From NCBI GenBank assembly GCA_030762895.1, contig CM061070.1, positions 36,545,652 through 36,609,651 of the forward strand: a stretch of 64,000 nt of DNA. Reading direction: 5' to 3'. The notes under the pieces are model-generated. The model did not search any database and had not been told where the DNA came from. It saw only the letters and a program-made list of their open reading frames with translations. Source of the stretch: Sophora flavescens. Its lineage: Eukaryota; Streptophyta; Magnoliopsida; Fabales; Fabaceae. The translations under genes and the position numbers were made by a program. Below are positions 33,844-45,672 of the stretch, in pieces; position 1 is the first letter of the stretch; each line of letters begins with the position of its first letter.

Positions 33844-35580
33844 ATGGATACAGAAGGACAAGCTATCAACATACATCCTCTCTTTGATGGAATAGATTAT
33901 GACTACCGGAAGAAGATGATGATGGCCTTCTTGGATGCACAGAATGTAGATATTTGGGAGCTTATTGAAACCGGCTACACAGAGCCAAGAGATGATGCTG
34001 GAGCTGCTATTCCTAGAGCCCAATGGACTCAAGAACAGAAAAATCAACATCAGCTGAATCTGAAAGCTAAGCACTATCTCATGTATGCTATTACCAGATC
34101 CGAACATGACAAAGTTCATAGCTACAATATTGCTAAAGAAATTTGGGATACTCTTGCCCTAGCTCATGAGGGTTCATTCCAAGTAAAGGAATCAAAAATA
34201 AGCATGCTGGTTCACCGGTATGAATTGTTTAAGATGGCTGATCATGAAACAATAGATCAAATGTTTGGGAGATTTCATACTATCACCAACAGTCTCAGAT
34301 CTCTTAGAAAAACATATGAAAATCGAGATCATGTCAACAAAATTATGAGGAGCTTATCCAAGCAATGGAGACCTAAAGTTACTGCTATTCAGGAAGCTAA
34401 AAACCTGAATACACTCTCTCTGGAAGAGCTTCTTGGATCTCTCAAGGTTCATGAACTTGAACTTAATGAATAAGAGAATTCAAGAAAAGGAAAATCTATT
34501 GCCCTAAATTCAAAGAAAACAAGTTCATCAAAAGTTTTCAAAGCTGCTGAGTCATCAGATGAGCCTGGACCTTCTGATAATGATGAAGGGTCAGATGATG
34601 ATGAACTATCTTTCATCTTCAGGAAGATTCAACATATGTGGAGAAAGAAAAGTGGTTTCCGAAAGAAGCAGTTCAACAAGATATTCTCAAAGGAAAAGTC
34701 AGATTCCAAAGCAAAAAGGTCCCCCCTTATGCTTTGAATGCAAGAAACCTGGTCATTTCAAAGTTAGAGCTGAAGGATAAAAAGATATTCTTCAAAAAGA
34801 AGAAAGGTTTAATGGCTACATGGGAGGATCTTGATCTGTCTTCATCAGATGAAGCTGAGGAAGAGGCAAACATTTATCTTATGGCTGACACATCATCAGA
34901 AAGTGAATACACTAATGCTGAGGTAAAGGACTCTGACCCGTCCACCCTTCAAAATGCTTTTGATGAGTTACTGCATGAGTCGTCCATACTGTCTAAAGAG
35001 TATAGAAGTCTCAAAAAGAAACTTTATAAATTGTCTAGAGAATATGATAGGGTTTGCACTGAGAAACAAAATCTTAAAGATGAAAATAACATACTAAAAT
35101 CAGTTAATGTCGGTCTAGCTGACGAAATGGAGTGTGAGCCTGATGTTTCTTTTGAAGTTGCAAAACTGAAACAAGATGTAACATATCTGACAGACTCTCT
35201 GTCAAAGCTTGTAGGTAGCTCAGATAAGCTTAGTCTCATTTTAAGGTACTCTAGGTCATCATATGATAAATCTGGCCTTGGTTATGACAAAGAAAAGCAA
35301 GAAGCATCTCACAAAAAGTCAAAACCACATACACAATATAGAGATTTAAAAGTTCTAGATAAATATGCTAAATCTAAGTCTAGCCCATCCAACCCCTTTT
35401 GCAAAGTGTGTGGAAAAAGGGGGCATATTACATCTAGATGCATACACAATAAACATGCTAAGCATACTCGTCAAGTGACCACTAACAAGAAAGGACCCAA
35501 GTCAGTTTGGGTACCTAAAGATAAGATAATACCTGCTGCAGATCTGCTTAACAACAGGAAAGAAACAAACATCTTGATAC
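33844..35580 (+). pseudogene. Copia gag with two zinc knuckles
   Basis: I prefer the start ATG at 33844 (ACCATGGATAC context) over 33817. The capsid-like part reads HPLFDGIDYDYRKKMMMAFL, EIWDTLALAHEGS, MFGRFHTITNSLRSL and SLSKQWRPKV. The frame stops at 34471 after HELELNE. Then come an acidic Ser-rich linker, a CFECKKPGHFK zinc knuckle at about 34733 in another frame, a coiled-coil region (34900-35250), and a clean second knuckle (CKVCGKRGHITSRC) at about 35400. The tail reads VWVPKDKIIPAADLL. The layout parallels the Sirevirus gag at 12086-13752. Confidence 0.87.
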
Positions 35581-36802
35581 TTGGACAGAAGGTGCTCATG
35601 TCACATGACGGGAGAAAGGTATATGTTCCAAGACCTTAGGCACAAAGATGGTGGCTGGGTTACATTTGGAGGAAATCAAAAGGGAAAGATCATTGGTATA
35701 GGTAAAATTGGTAAACACCCTTTTTCCCTCCATTGATAATGTTCTTTTAGTAAGTGGCTTAAAACATAATCTGCTGAGCATAAGTCAATTATGTGATAGT
35801 GGATATACTGTTTCTTTTTATAAGAACATGTGTAATGTCAATAAAAATGATGGATCACTTTTATTCACTGCTAAGAGGCAAAACAACCTTTATAAGATTG
35901 ACTTGGAGGATCTCTCAAATCAAAGTGTCTCATGTCTAGTGTCCATTGAAGATGAGCGGTGGATTTGGCACAAAAGGCTAGGTCATCCAAGCTTGAAATT
36001 AATTTTAAAGATAAATAAGCATAACCTCGTGAGAGGATTACCAAACCTTAAGTTCAAATCTGATGCTCTCTGTGATTCATGTCAAAAGGGAAAACAAGTC
36101 AAATGTTCTTTTGAATCTAAGAATGTTGTTAGTACCAATAAACCACTAGAAATGCTACACATTGATCTCTTTGGTCCAACAAGGACTGCTTTTGTCAGTG
36201 GTAAGAGATATGGTCTTGTCATAGTAGACGACTACACTAGATGGACATGGGTTATGTTCCTAGCTCACAAGGATGAGTCTTTCAAGATCTTTTATGTATT
36301 CTGCAAACGTGTACAGAATGAAAAAGGCATGTGTATATCTTCAATCAGAAGTGACCATGGGGGAGAGTTTGAAAATGAGATATTTCATAAGTTCTGTGAA
36401 TAAGGTGACATTCTTTACAACTTCTCAATACCCAGAACACCACAACAAAATGGTGTGGTAGAGAGAAAGAACAGATCTCTTCAAGAGATGACTATGACTA
36501 TGGTCAATGATAATTCTGTCCCTAGACACTACTGGGCTGAAGCTGTTAACACTACCTACTACATTCAGAACAGAATATATGTTAGACCTATCATGAACAA
36601 GACTCCTTATGAATTGTGGAAAGGACGAAAACCCAACTTTTCATATTTTCATCCCTTTGGTTGTAAATGCTATATACTGAATACTAAAGATCAACTTGGT
36701 AAGTTTGATGTAAAAGAAGATAATGGAATACTGTTAGGATATTCTGAAACTTCAAAAGGCTTTAGAGTTTATAATTCTAGAACTTTAGTGGTAGAAGAAT
36801 GA
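35570..36802 (+). pseudogene. Copia protease remnant and integrase
   Basis: Around 35580 a frame reads YLDRRCSCHMTGE where related proteases have YLDSGCSRHMTG, so the catalytic DSG is DRR. It continues through VTFGGNQKGKIIGIGKIG, then after a frame change the pre-integrase part: LLSISQLCD, the zinc module WHKRLGHPS with CDSCQKGK, and the integrase core (HIDLFGP with the first Asp, IRSDHGGEFEN with the second Asp). A stop at 36401 interrupts the core. The remainder has VERKNRSLQEM with the catalytic Glu, and a C-terminal part ending at a stop at 36800. The integrase residues are intact, but the frames are not. Confidence 0.88.
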
Positions 36803-37091
36803 TTTCATGTCAAGTTTGATGACAAGCTGCCTGATAAGAAATTATCAGAGCTAGATGAAGCTTTTGTAGATCTTGATCTGAATATTTCTGGAGATAAAAC
36901 TGAAATTAAGGCTGATGATCAAGAAGAAGACTTCCCTCAACAAGAACCAGAAACCTCTGCTTCTCAACAAGATAATGTTCAAAGATCTTGGTACTTCAAT
37001 TATTATCATCCACAAGATCAGATCATTGGAAACCCAATGACAAGCTAAGAACCAGATCAACTTTCAGAGAACAAGATAATTCTACGCTAGT

Positions 37092-37562
37092 CAAAAGTCT
37101 GTAATATCCTTTAGTTTGAATATTGTGAAAATATCCATTTGATCTTAAACTTTCATATCCTCATACATAGTGAGTTGAGAAGATCATAAGTTAAATCTAT
37201 TTGTTCGATTTAGAGCCTAAAGAGGTTTGGTAACAAAGGAATACTTGTAAGCCTGGAGAGGTGTTGAATACTTGGTTGTAATCTATTTGGAGAAATAGTG
37301 GATAAAACCTTCAAGTCGAAGGTACTGGACGTAGCTCTTGGTTGGAAGAGAGTGAACCAGGATAAAATCTCTTGTGTGAATCTTCTATCCCTAAACTCTT
37401 CTGTTTTATTTGTTTGTACTGACTGTGGGGTTTTGATATTGCTTTTGTTAAGCTTCTAAAAGATCTATTTGTGTGTGCTTATTTCTGTGTTAATCTTTCT
37501 GTATGAGAAATCTGTGTTGAAAAAGGTTGTTTTCGAAAATTATTAACAAACACATTTCAAGT
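37092..37562 (+). repeat. Partial 3' LTR of the deleted Copia element
   Basis: Matches about 33274-33740 of the 5' LTR (AAAAGTCTGTAAT, GGTGTTGAATACTTGG, GGGGTTTTGATATTGC) with scattered substitutions. It lacks both the start and the last 30-40 bp of the LTR. Confidence 0.88.
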
Positions 37563-38413
37563 GACACTAACTCTCGTCGTCTTCTCTTGTAAGTTTGTTC
37601 ACTTCTATCATTTGAAATATTTAGGATTACTTTTAGCGATTTCGTTTGCATTGCTTATGTTAAATGGCTACTTAGGGTCACCTCTGTCGAAGGCATGGCA
37701 TTTGAAATACCTAACGATGCAAACATTCAGTGGCTAGTTAAAGTTACCTCTGTCCATGACAACATTATTGTTGGACAAATACAAATTATGTAAGTTGGTA
37801 TTTGGGACATTCTTAAGAAAGCTTAAGCTTGTTTTTAAGTCCATCTTTGTTGTCTTGTCTCTTGTTAATGGATTTCAGAGTTGGCCAAGCATTCTTGAAT
37901 CATCCCATCCGTGGGAGTGGAGGGTAACAGTTTTCTATTGGAAGGTTTCTATATGTGAGTTCCATTATCATCACCAACCAATGGTTTCTTGAATTTTTTT
38001 AAATATTTTAAGTATTCAACTATTACAAATCATGTGTGGTAATTGATTTTTTTTTATGTAGGTTGATTTAGAAACAGAAGAGTGAAGCTTGCTTCTTGTT
38101 ACTAGCTTATTCTGGATGTCAACAAGACATTGGTGAATGTTTGTCATTGTCTTTTTAGATCTTGTTTTGTTTCAGTAACGCATAGGCATTTTAATCTTTG
38201 GAATATATGTTTTTTTTACATTATCATATATTTTTTAAGAACCAGAGTTTGATTATTGTCGATTTTGTTGATTGCATAAAGGGTATGATATGATTGGTAT
38301 TGATTGTTGAACTAATGTTATTTTTTGAATTTTGAATGCTCAATTATGTTATTTTATAAGCTGGATACTTTTTTTTATTGGTCAAATTTTGACATAATTG
38401 ATGAATGCAGAAA
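37563..38413. other. Gene-free stretch between Copia and CACTA elements
   Basis: No reading frame or element was recognised. It begins CTCTCGTCGTCTTCTCTTG, a pyrimidine-rich leader-like sequence. It includes two related segments near 37680 and 37740 (TCACCTCTGTC, TTACCTCTGTC). It may belong to the same older unit as 32040-32261. Confidence 0.35.
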
Positions 38414-38435
38414 CACTAGTGCAATAAGTGCTTTT

Positions 38436-38790
38436 TACGTCAGTTAAAATTGATTTTTTACGTCAGAATACTGACTGACGTAAATACAGCTGACGTTAAA
38501 AGTTTAACTTTTAACGTCAGTTGAGAACTGACGTTAAATATAACACTATTAACGTCGGTTCTTTAACACAACTGACGTTAATTTTGTCAAAATTAACGTC
38601 AGTTCTTTAACAAAACCGACGTAAATTTTGTTAAAACTAACGTCAATTGTTATCAAGAAGCGGCGTTAAAGGTCTTAATTTTAACGTCGGTTGTAATAAA
38701 CAATCGGCGTTAATAGTGTATCTTGTATATTTTTATAAAATACTTTTAACGTCGGTTGTATGATACAACCGGCGTTAATAGTTTTTTTTT
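38436..38790. repeat. CACTA left subterminal repeat array
   Basis: About a dozen copies of the TTTAACGTCAGTTG / CAACTGACGTTAA motif, in alternating orientation and with variants (GTCGG, GGCGTTAA). In this superfamily such arrays bind transposase. Confidence 0.9.
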
Positions 38791-38978
38791 TAAAATTCAG
38801 TTTTAAAATATCACTCCCCTAAGCCATCCCCGCATTCGGTAAATATCCCAAAAATACGAATATCACACACATTACAGAATTGCAAAGGAAAAATGGAACA
38901 ATGATCCATATGTATGCCTGTTCAAAACAATATATATTTATTAACATAGGTTATAAATGTATACTAAGTTTAAACTAC

Positions 38979-41900
38979 CTATATCCATATCCCTTCGTGA
39001 TGATCAGCACGAGTGGCATGTACATCGTCCACCTGTGTCTCTTCGATTATAGTAGGCATGTTTGTTGAAAAAGAAGGAGTCTCAGGAATATCAAGATTTG
39101 AATCTTCATTTTCATCACTACCATTATACATGCTTTTTCCTTGAAGAACCACGGACAACCTTTTGTTAGAAGGATCAGTGATGTAGAACACTTGTTTTGC
39201 TTGGGAAGCCATTATGAAAGGCTCATTTATATGACCTAACTTGTTGAGGTCTACCAATGTGAACCCCAATTCGTCGGTTTGTACACCACCGTTACTATCA
39301 ACCCACTTACATTTAAATACCGGCACCGTAAGCTTAGTGTAATCGAGCACCCAAATATCTTCAATATATCCAAAGTAAGGTGTCGGTCTTTGAACGGGTT
39401 TTGTGTCCTTTGCACTAGAGAAGTGCATTGTTTCGCCACGATCATAACCCCACTATTTTGCATGGTACTCTTGTTATCTTGTTCCTTTGTATAAAAGGAA
39501 AAGTTATTTATGTCGTATCCGCTCCAACATATGACGTTGAAGTTAGGCCCACGTGCTAGCCATTTTACGTCATCAAAAGCAGTACTACCATCCTTAAGCA
39601 TTTCTTCCTTGAACCATGGTAAGAAAGTCTTGTTATGCTTGTTCAACAACCACCTTTCGCTCATTCGAGGGTTTTCTTGATTGACTTTTCTTTTATGTTC
39701 AAATAAGAAAGGCTGAACACATTCGATGTTGTTCAATACATACAAATGTGCTTGAAGCACTTCCTCCCGATCCTTCCTATTAATTCTTAAGCCATGTGTA
39801 CCCTTACCTTGACATCTGATCTCATCATGCCGAGGCTTAGGAACCCCTATAGGATCTGTGTTATGAAGGTAGTCCGAACAAAACTCAATAGCTTCTTCTG
39901 CAACATACCTTTGAACAATAGATGCTTCCGGACGATGAGGATTCTTCACGTACCCTTTCAAGATCTTCATGTAGCGCTCAACTGGGTACATCCATCTCAT
40001 AAAAACAGGCCCACATAATCTAATCTCCCTCACCAAATGAACAATTAAGTGAACCATTATGTCGAAAAAGGAAGGAGGAAAATACATCTCCAATTGGCAC
40101 AAGATTGTAGCAGCCTCAACTTCCAAGTCATCCAACATACGGGGGTCAACGACTTTGCTACATATAGAATTGAAGAATGAGCACAACCGAGTAATGGCAT
40201 GTCTCACATTTTTTGTATCAATACCACGAATAGCAACGGGCAGAAGTTGTTGCATCAAGATGTGACAATCATGAGACTTCAAGCCAACCAATTTAAGATC
40301 ACTAGAGACAAGCCTCTTCATATTTGAAGAGTAACCATGTGGAACTTTGATGCCCTGAAGACACCCGCAGAAACTTTGTCTCTCTTTTTTTGACAAAGTA
40401 TGACATGCTGGCAGCAAATAAGTCCGCTTACCATCCTCAACAACTGGAGCTAACTGTTCTCGTATACCCATAGCAACGAGGTCGAGACGAGCATTCACAC
40501 CATCCTTTGTCTTGCCCTGAATGTTGAGAAGCGTCCCGATCACACTATCACACACATTTTTCTCCACTTGCATCACATCAATACAGTGTCTGACATCAAG
40601 CTTGCGCCAGTATGAAAGATCAAAGAATATCGACCTCTTCTTCCATATGTTTTTCTCAACAGCTTTACCTTTCTTTTTGGACTTGCCGAATATAACATCG
40701 ATGTCCTTTACCCTCTGATAAACCTGCTCTCCAATTAAGGCGCGCCGCTTCTTCTTCGTCTCTTGGCATCCATTAAAAGCTTTTTTCATCTTACGATATG
40801 GGTGATCACGTCTAAGAAATCTCCGATGCCCAAGGTAAACCGTCTTCTTTCCATGATGCAACTGAGTGTAGCATGTGCCTTCTTCACATATAGGGCATGC
40901 TTTATGCCCCTTGATATCTGTGCCGGACAAGTTACCGTATCTTTGGAAAGTCGTTGATGGTGCAAAATAACATGGCACGAAGCTTGAAAGTCTCATGAGA
41001 ATACCCATCAACTACATCAACACCTTCCACCCACAACGTTTTCAAGTCTTCAATCAAGGGACCTAGATAAACATCTAAGTCATTTCCGGTTGCTTTGGGC
41101 CCGAAATCATCATAGACAACATCATGTATTTGCGCTTCATGCACAACCAAGGGGGCATGTTGTAAATCACCAACAGAACAGGCCATGAACTATGAATACT
41201 ACTCATGTTACCATAAGGATTCATTCCATCCGTAGCAAGTCCAAGCCTTAGGTTTCGTGGCTCATCGGCGAAATCCGGAAACATAGTATCGATATTCTTC
41301 CATTGAATAGAATCAGCAGGATGACGAACCTTTCCATCACGTTTCCTCTCATCATTATGCCATCTAAGATTCTTCGCATCTTTCGCATTGGCAAACAATC
41401 GCTTGAACCTTGGAATTATTGGAAGATACCACAACACCTTCGCAGGAGGACCCTTTTTTCTCACATCATCAACATCATCATCATCATCACCACCCTTCAC
41501 TTTGTATCGTGATAACCCACATTTGGGGCAATCGTGTTTGTCTTCATGAACACCGGTGTACAATATGCAATCATTGGGGCATGCGTGTATCTTCTTATAC
41601 TCCATACCCATAGGACACAATACCTTCTTGGCCTCATAGTTACGGTCAGGCAATGTGTTGTTCTCCGGAAGCAAGTCTTTCAACACTTCAAGCAATTCCG
41701 TGAAGCTTTTATCGCTCCAACCATTTCTTGCCTTCACACAAACCAATTTTAGCACCGCCAACAACCGTGTATGAGTAGTACACCCTGGATATAAAGGCTT
41801 ATCCGCATCACCGCACAACCTATCATACACATGCGCTCGATGAAAAGATTCTTGTCCAATATCACGGATCATGTCCTCTACTCGATCATCCTCCATATCT

Positions 41901-42181
41901 ACGTCAACGTCCTCACTTTGGGAGACACTCGCCGTATTACTACTCAACAACATATCACCATGCCATATCCATCTTGTATAACTCAAGCAAATCCCTTCAC
42001 AAATCAAATGAGTACGTATATCCTTCACCGTACATTTCCTCGTATTCAAACACTTGACACAAGGACAACAGAACATTCCATTACTATTAGGAACATTCCT
42101 TTGAGCAAATTCTATAAATTCTCCCACCCCCTTCAAATACTCAGCACTAGTACGCTTACAAACCATCCAACTACGATCCAT
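38979..42181 (-). pseudogene. TNP2-type CACTA transposase, three frame changes
   Basis: The minus-strand start is the ATG at 42181 (MDRSWMVCKRTSAEYLKGV). An N-terminal transposase-associated module has the Cys cluster FCCPCVKCLN. The TNP2 core follows, with CPNDCILYTG, HDCPKCGLSRYKVKG, NLRLGLATDGMNPYG and MPPWLCMKRKYMMLSMMIS. After a frame change near 41085 comes DVYLGPLIEDLKTLW. After another near 40945 comes YGNLSG, HKACPICEEGTCY and VYLGHRRFL. A DUF4218-like part (VHLVREIRLCGPVFMRWMYP) follows, and after a third change near 39435 a DUF4216-like end (VPVFKCKWVDSNGG). Each break looks like a single-base shift within conserved sequence, not an intron. The protein would cut and rejoin element ends. 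Confidence 0.92.
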
Positions 42182-42284
42182 AACTAGATAGGTCCTGTAG
42201 ATATACAAAACATATATATATATCCAATATAAGGACAATACGGGAGATTGAAAACTATAGTTTTTAAAGATTAATTGCCAAGCA

Positions 42285-42410
42285 CTAGTCACAGCCTGGC
42301 AGTGATGTCCATCACGGCCGTAACGTGCCAACTGAACAGACCATACCATCACAGGCAGAACTGATCACGGCCTAGCCGTGATTAGCATCACGGCCGTGAC
42401 AGATCAACCA
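42285..42410. repeat. Inverted CACGGCC/GGCCGTG motifs upstream of the transposase
   Basis: About 100-230 bp 5' of the transposase start lie several half-sites: ATCACGGCC, TAGCCGTGAT and ATCACGGCCGTGA. They form short palindromes, GC-rich in an AT-rich context. Possibly a promoter or regulator site; no known factor assigned. Confidence 0.5.
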
Positions 42411-42914
42411 GCAGAGCAACATGCACTCAAAACCAAAAACAGAGACGTACATTCCAAACAACTCAAACTCACGGTTTCAAGTTTCAACTACTGAGACTAC
42501 AGTTTCAACATACACTCAAAACCAAAAATACAAAAATGTGCCCTAAATACTCACCAGAAATAGGTGCTCGCGTGGTGGTGGGGAGGGGAGCTCGAGTGGT
42601 GGCCAACATTCGATGTGGTTACTGAGAGCAGAGGGACAAGGAGAGTTAGTGCGCGGGAAGGGGAAAGAGAGATGTACGTCAAGTTATTGCAAAGAATGAA
42701 TGGAAAGACAGAGTTAGGGTTAATAGTGTACCTCACGGTGGTGGCGAAGAAGCCCTCGCGGTGGTTGCGGTGGAGATGAGCTCGCGATTAGGGTTCTGTG
42801 CTGGGTGAGAGTGAGAGTGAGGGTTGAGAGTGATTTAGGGTTGAGCGTGATGAAAAGAGAAAAGAGACGTACGTACAGAGCGAAGTGCAGAAGGCGCGCG
42901 GGTGTTATAAAACA

Positions 42915-44690
42915 ACATTTAACGTCAGTTGTATTAAACAACTGACATTACAATTAATTTTTTAACGTCGGTTTTATTAACAAACTAACGTTAAATATTA
43001 ATATTTTTTTAAAAAAAAACACTTTTAACGTCCGTTGTTGAATACAACTGACGTTAAAAGTGTTGTGTCTCTGTATAAAGTAACATTCTTCTGTAACAGT
43101 CTGTAATACTGCCTCTTCTTTTCCTCTATATTTCTATTCCTTCACAAAATGGCTGAGACCTGTGTTAATTGAGTGACAACATGGCATTTCAGATAGTTAG
43201 GGATATAGGATTATTTACGTCAGCTATTTATTTAACTGAAGTAAAAATCACACTTTTAACGTCAATTGTATAAACAACAGACGTTAGAAATAAATATTTT
43301 TTATTTTAAAAACACTTTTAATTTCAGTTTTATTCAACAACTGACGTTAACAGACCTGTGTTAAGAGTGACAACAGGGCATTTCAGATAGGAATATAGGA
43401 TTATTTACGTCAGCTGTTTATTTAATTGAAGTAAAAATCACACTTTTAAAAACACTTTTAATGTCAGTTTTATTCAACAACTGACGTTAAAAGTGTATAA
43501 GTTTCTTCCTATTCCTTCGGGCGTTTTCTTTTCTGCACGTTTATAATATATGACTGCCAACTCCCAATGCGCCTTGGAACCTAATGCTCTTAATGATCAA
43601 TTTAATTTTTTAGCAACTTACGACGCCTAGTAACTTCATCCCCTACTCCTATAAATAGCTTCCTTCCTTCCTTTAATTTTTCTGCTTCACAATATGGCTC
43701 TGCCATGGAGATTAACTTCATCACTCTTTCTTCCTATACCTAGACTTAAAGGTCTCTGTCTTAATGGTCAAACAACTTCTGAGGTTGTGTAAATCGCATT
43801 ACATGGGTGATAAGGGTGTGTAAATCGCATTATGTGAATTGCACACACCATCATCCTTCTCGGAGAATCGCAGACTACGGTTCCAAAACCTCGACTTTGG
43901 AACCAAGTGGCTGTTCCAAGAATATTCTTTGAAACAAATCGAGTGCACCCTTCACTCTGCCACGGCTCCAAAGTGACTGTGGATTCAGATGGAGCATCGA
44001 CTTCAAATGAGGGAGGGGATGCATTCAATGTTGGAGATTCGAGGACAGGATCGAGAAGAAAATGATGTTGAAGCAGAAACTTTTTTATATTTTAGTGCTA
44101 TCTTGCGGAAATTTTTTATCTTTTAAACATGTAATTGTAACTTATGAATCGCTTCAATGAGATACGATTTGATTATACATATATAACTTGTTTTATGTTA
44201 AGTGTTTATTTATTTTAATTTGCACAAGAATTTGTTAATTTACTAATTCAAGCTAATTAATTAAGATTAAAAATAAACTTTTTAAAAAAAAAGATTAGAA
44301 ATAAATTGCACTATATGGAGTGATGATCTGCGTTAAGAGTGACAACAGGGAGATGACAACGAAAGAAAGATAGGAATGAGTTGATTATTTACGTCAGTTA
44401 TTTATTTAACTGAAGTAAAAATCACACTTCTAACGTCAGTTTATAAACAACTGACGTTAAAAGTTTTAATAATTTCTTGCAAAACACTTTTAACGTCAGT
44501 TCATTAAACAATTGACGCAAATAGTGATTTCATATTTACAAAACTGCCACCGCCTCACTTTTAACGTCAGTCCTTAAAACAACTGACGTTAACAGTGAAT
44601 TAATGAAGTCTGATATTTACAAAACTGCCACCGCCCCCTTTTTAACGTCTAGTTTTTGGTTAACTGACGTAAACATTTACCGTCTAATGT
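42915..44690. repeat. CACTA right subterminal repeat region
   Basis: ACGTCAGTT/AACTGACGTTAA motifs in clusters at 42917-43060, 43210-43490 and 44385-44685. A segment of about 180 bp (GTGACAACAGGGCATTTCAGATAG to AAATCACACTTTTAA) is present in near-duplicate at about 43170 and 43370, with a third relative from 44330. The stretch 43500-44330 between clusters has different composition. Confidence 0.85.
43550..44170 (+). other. Possible captured host-gene fragment inside the CACTA element
   Basis: Between subterminal clusters, sequence of normal genic composition appears. It has a TATAAATAG at 43650-43658, an ATG at 43694 opening a 32-codon frame (MALPWRLTSSLFLPIPR), and a second frame at 43838-44065 in the same phase. 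That frame is rich in charged and small residues (VTVDSDGASTSNEGG) and ends at TGA. An AT-rich 3' stretch follows. The ATG is close to the TATA box, so transcription from it is doubtful. I do not recognise the protein. The opposite strand is also open at 44028-43768. The alternative is that this is just element DNA. Confidence 0.3.
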
Positions 44691-45672
44691 ATATTTTCCA
44701 CTAGTGAAAGGAGCTAAAATACTATTAAAAAAAGGTGGTTAATAAACAACATTTGTTTTAGAAAATGCTACCTTAGTTCATACTATGATAGCGCTATCGT
44801 TTTTAGGGTAACTAAGATAGTGCATTTTTAAGTCAGCATAATCTTTATTACGAATCCACGTCAGCACCGCTTTCTGGTTGCGAATTTTGGTGTGAACTAT
44901 ATATAACGTTTCGTTGGACAAACGTTATTGTAGTTAAATTTACGACAATGCTTCTGAAGCACCATCTTGTTTACAACTTTCAATAGTGTCAATATAGATA
45001 GCGCTCGAAACCTCTATAAAATAACGAAATTAAATGCTATTAAATCATGAATTTGTTATAGTGATAGTATTTTGTGACCGATCAAAATGTCGATCGCTAA
45101 ATGACTTACTGTTAGGGTTTTAGCCACCATTAATGGTCACTGTGGCAATATATTATCGAATTAATGCCTTAGACAATTGATTCTTTTAGTCGCTAAAACT
45201 GATTTTTGTTTGTGGTAAATGTTATTTTTTTTTTTAGATAAGTGGTAAATGTTATTTTTTGTTTGTGGCAAATGTTATTTGTGCCTCTATTTTAGACAAT
45301 TTTACATTAACTTTACCTTTTATAACAAAAAGTATTTTTATTTTGGATTATAATCAAATAATAAATTGTATTTAAGACAATGAGGCTTCATATGATTCAA
45401 CTTTTTATGTGTAGATCCACCAATAACTATCAGATTCCAATTTAATACCCAATAAACTACTGGGTGATGTTACACATCGACTGATCATCATGTTGACGTT
45501 TGCGGCCAATACTCATTTTGTTGAGAAAATATTAAATTTTTTTAAACTTGTATGTATAGTTAGTAAACAAAAATTACACTATTAATCAATCATAAATCTA
45601 ATAAAATATTTGATTCCTATCTTAACTATCTTAAAAGTTAATAAGAGATTCTGTCAAAAAAAACAAAGTCAC

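Larger units (their letters stand above)
32262..37562 (+). mobile_element. Sirevirus-like Copia element with large 3' deletion
   Basis: A plus-strand element with a full 5' LTR (32262-33772), a PBS, gag, a damaged protease, integrase and the start of RT. At about 37091 the RT leader jumps straight into sequence matching the 5' LTR from about 33274 onward. The 3' LTR copy stops at about 37562, short of its end. Everything from RT to the start of the 3' LTR is therefore missing. It is the same family as the fragment at 86-1485. Confidence 0.9.
38414..44706 (-). mobile_element. CACTA (En/Spm) DNA transposon, 6.3 kb
   Basis: Begins CACTAGTG at 38414 and ends with the complement CACTAGTG at 44706. 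It is flanked by the 3-bp duplication AAA (38411-38413 and 44707-44709), the length expected for CACTA elements. Both ends carry dense subterminal repeats built on ACGTCAGTT and AACTGACGTTAA. The minus strand encodes a TNP2-type transposase with frame changes. It is probably recently active but dead in this copy. Confidence 0.93.

Noticed and set aside
38436..38790. CRISPR-like array, because of regular short repeats
   Set aside because: Repeats are variable, in both orientations and abut CACTA ends; this is a plant nuclear transposon.
41303..42187. Several plus-strand frames across the CACTA transposase
   Set aside because: Antisense of the transposase; the minus strand carries recognisable domains.
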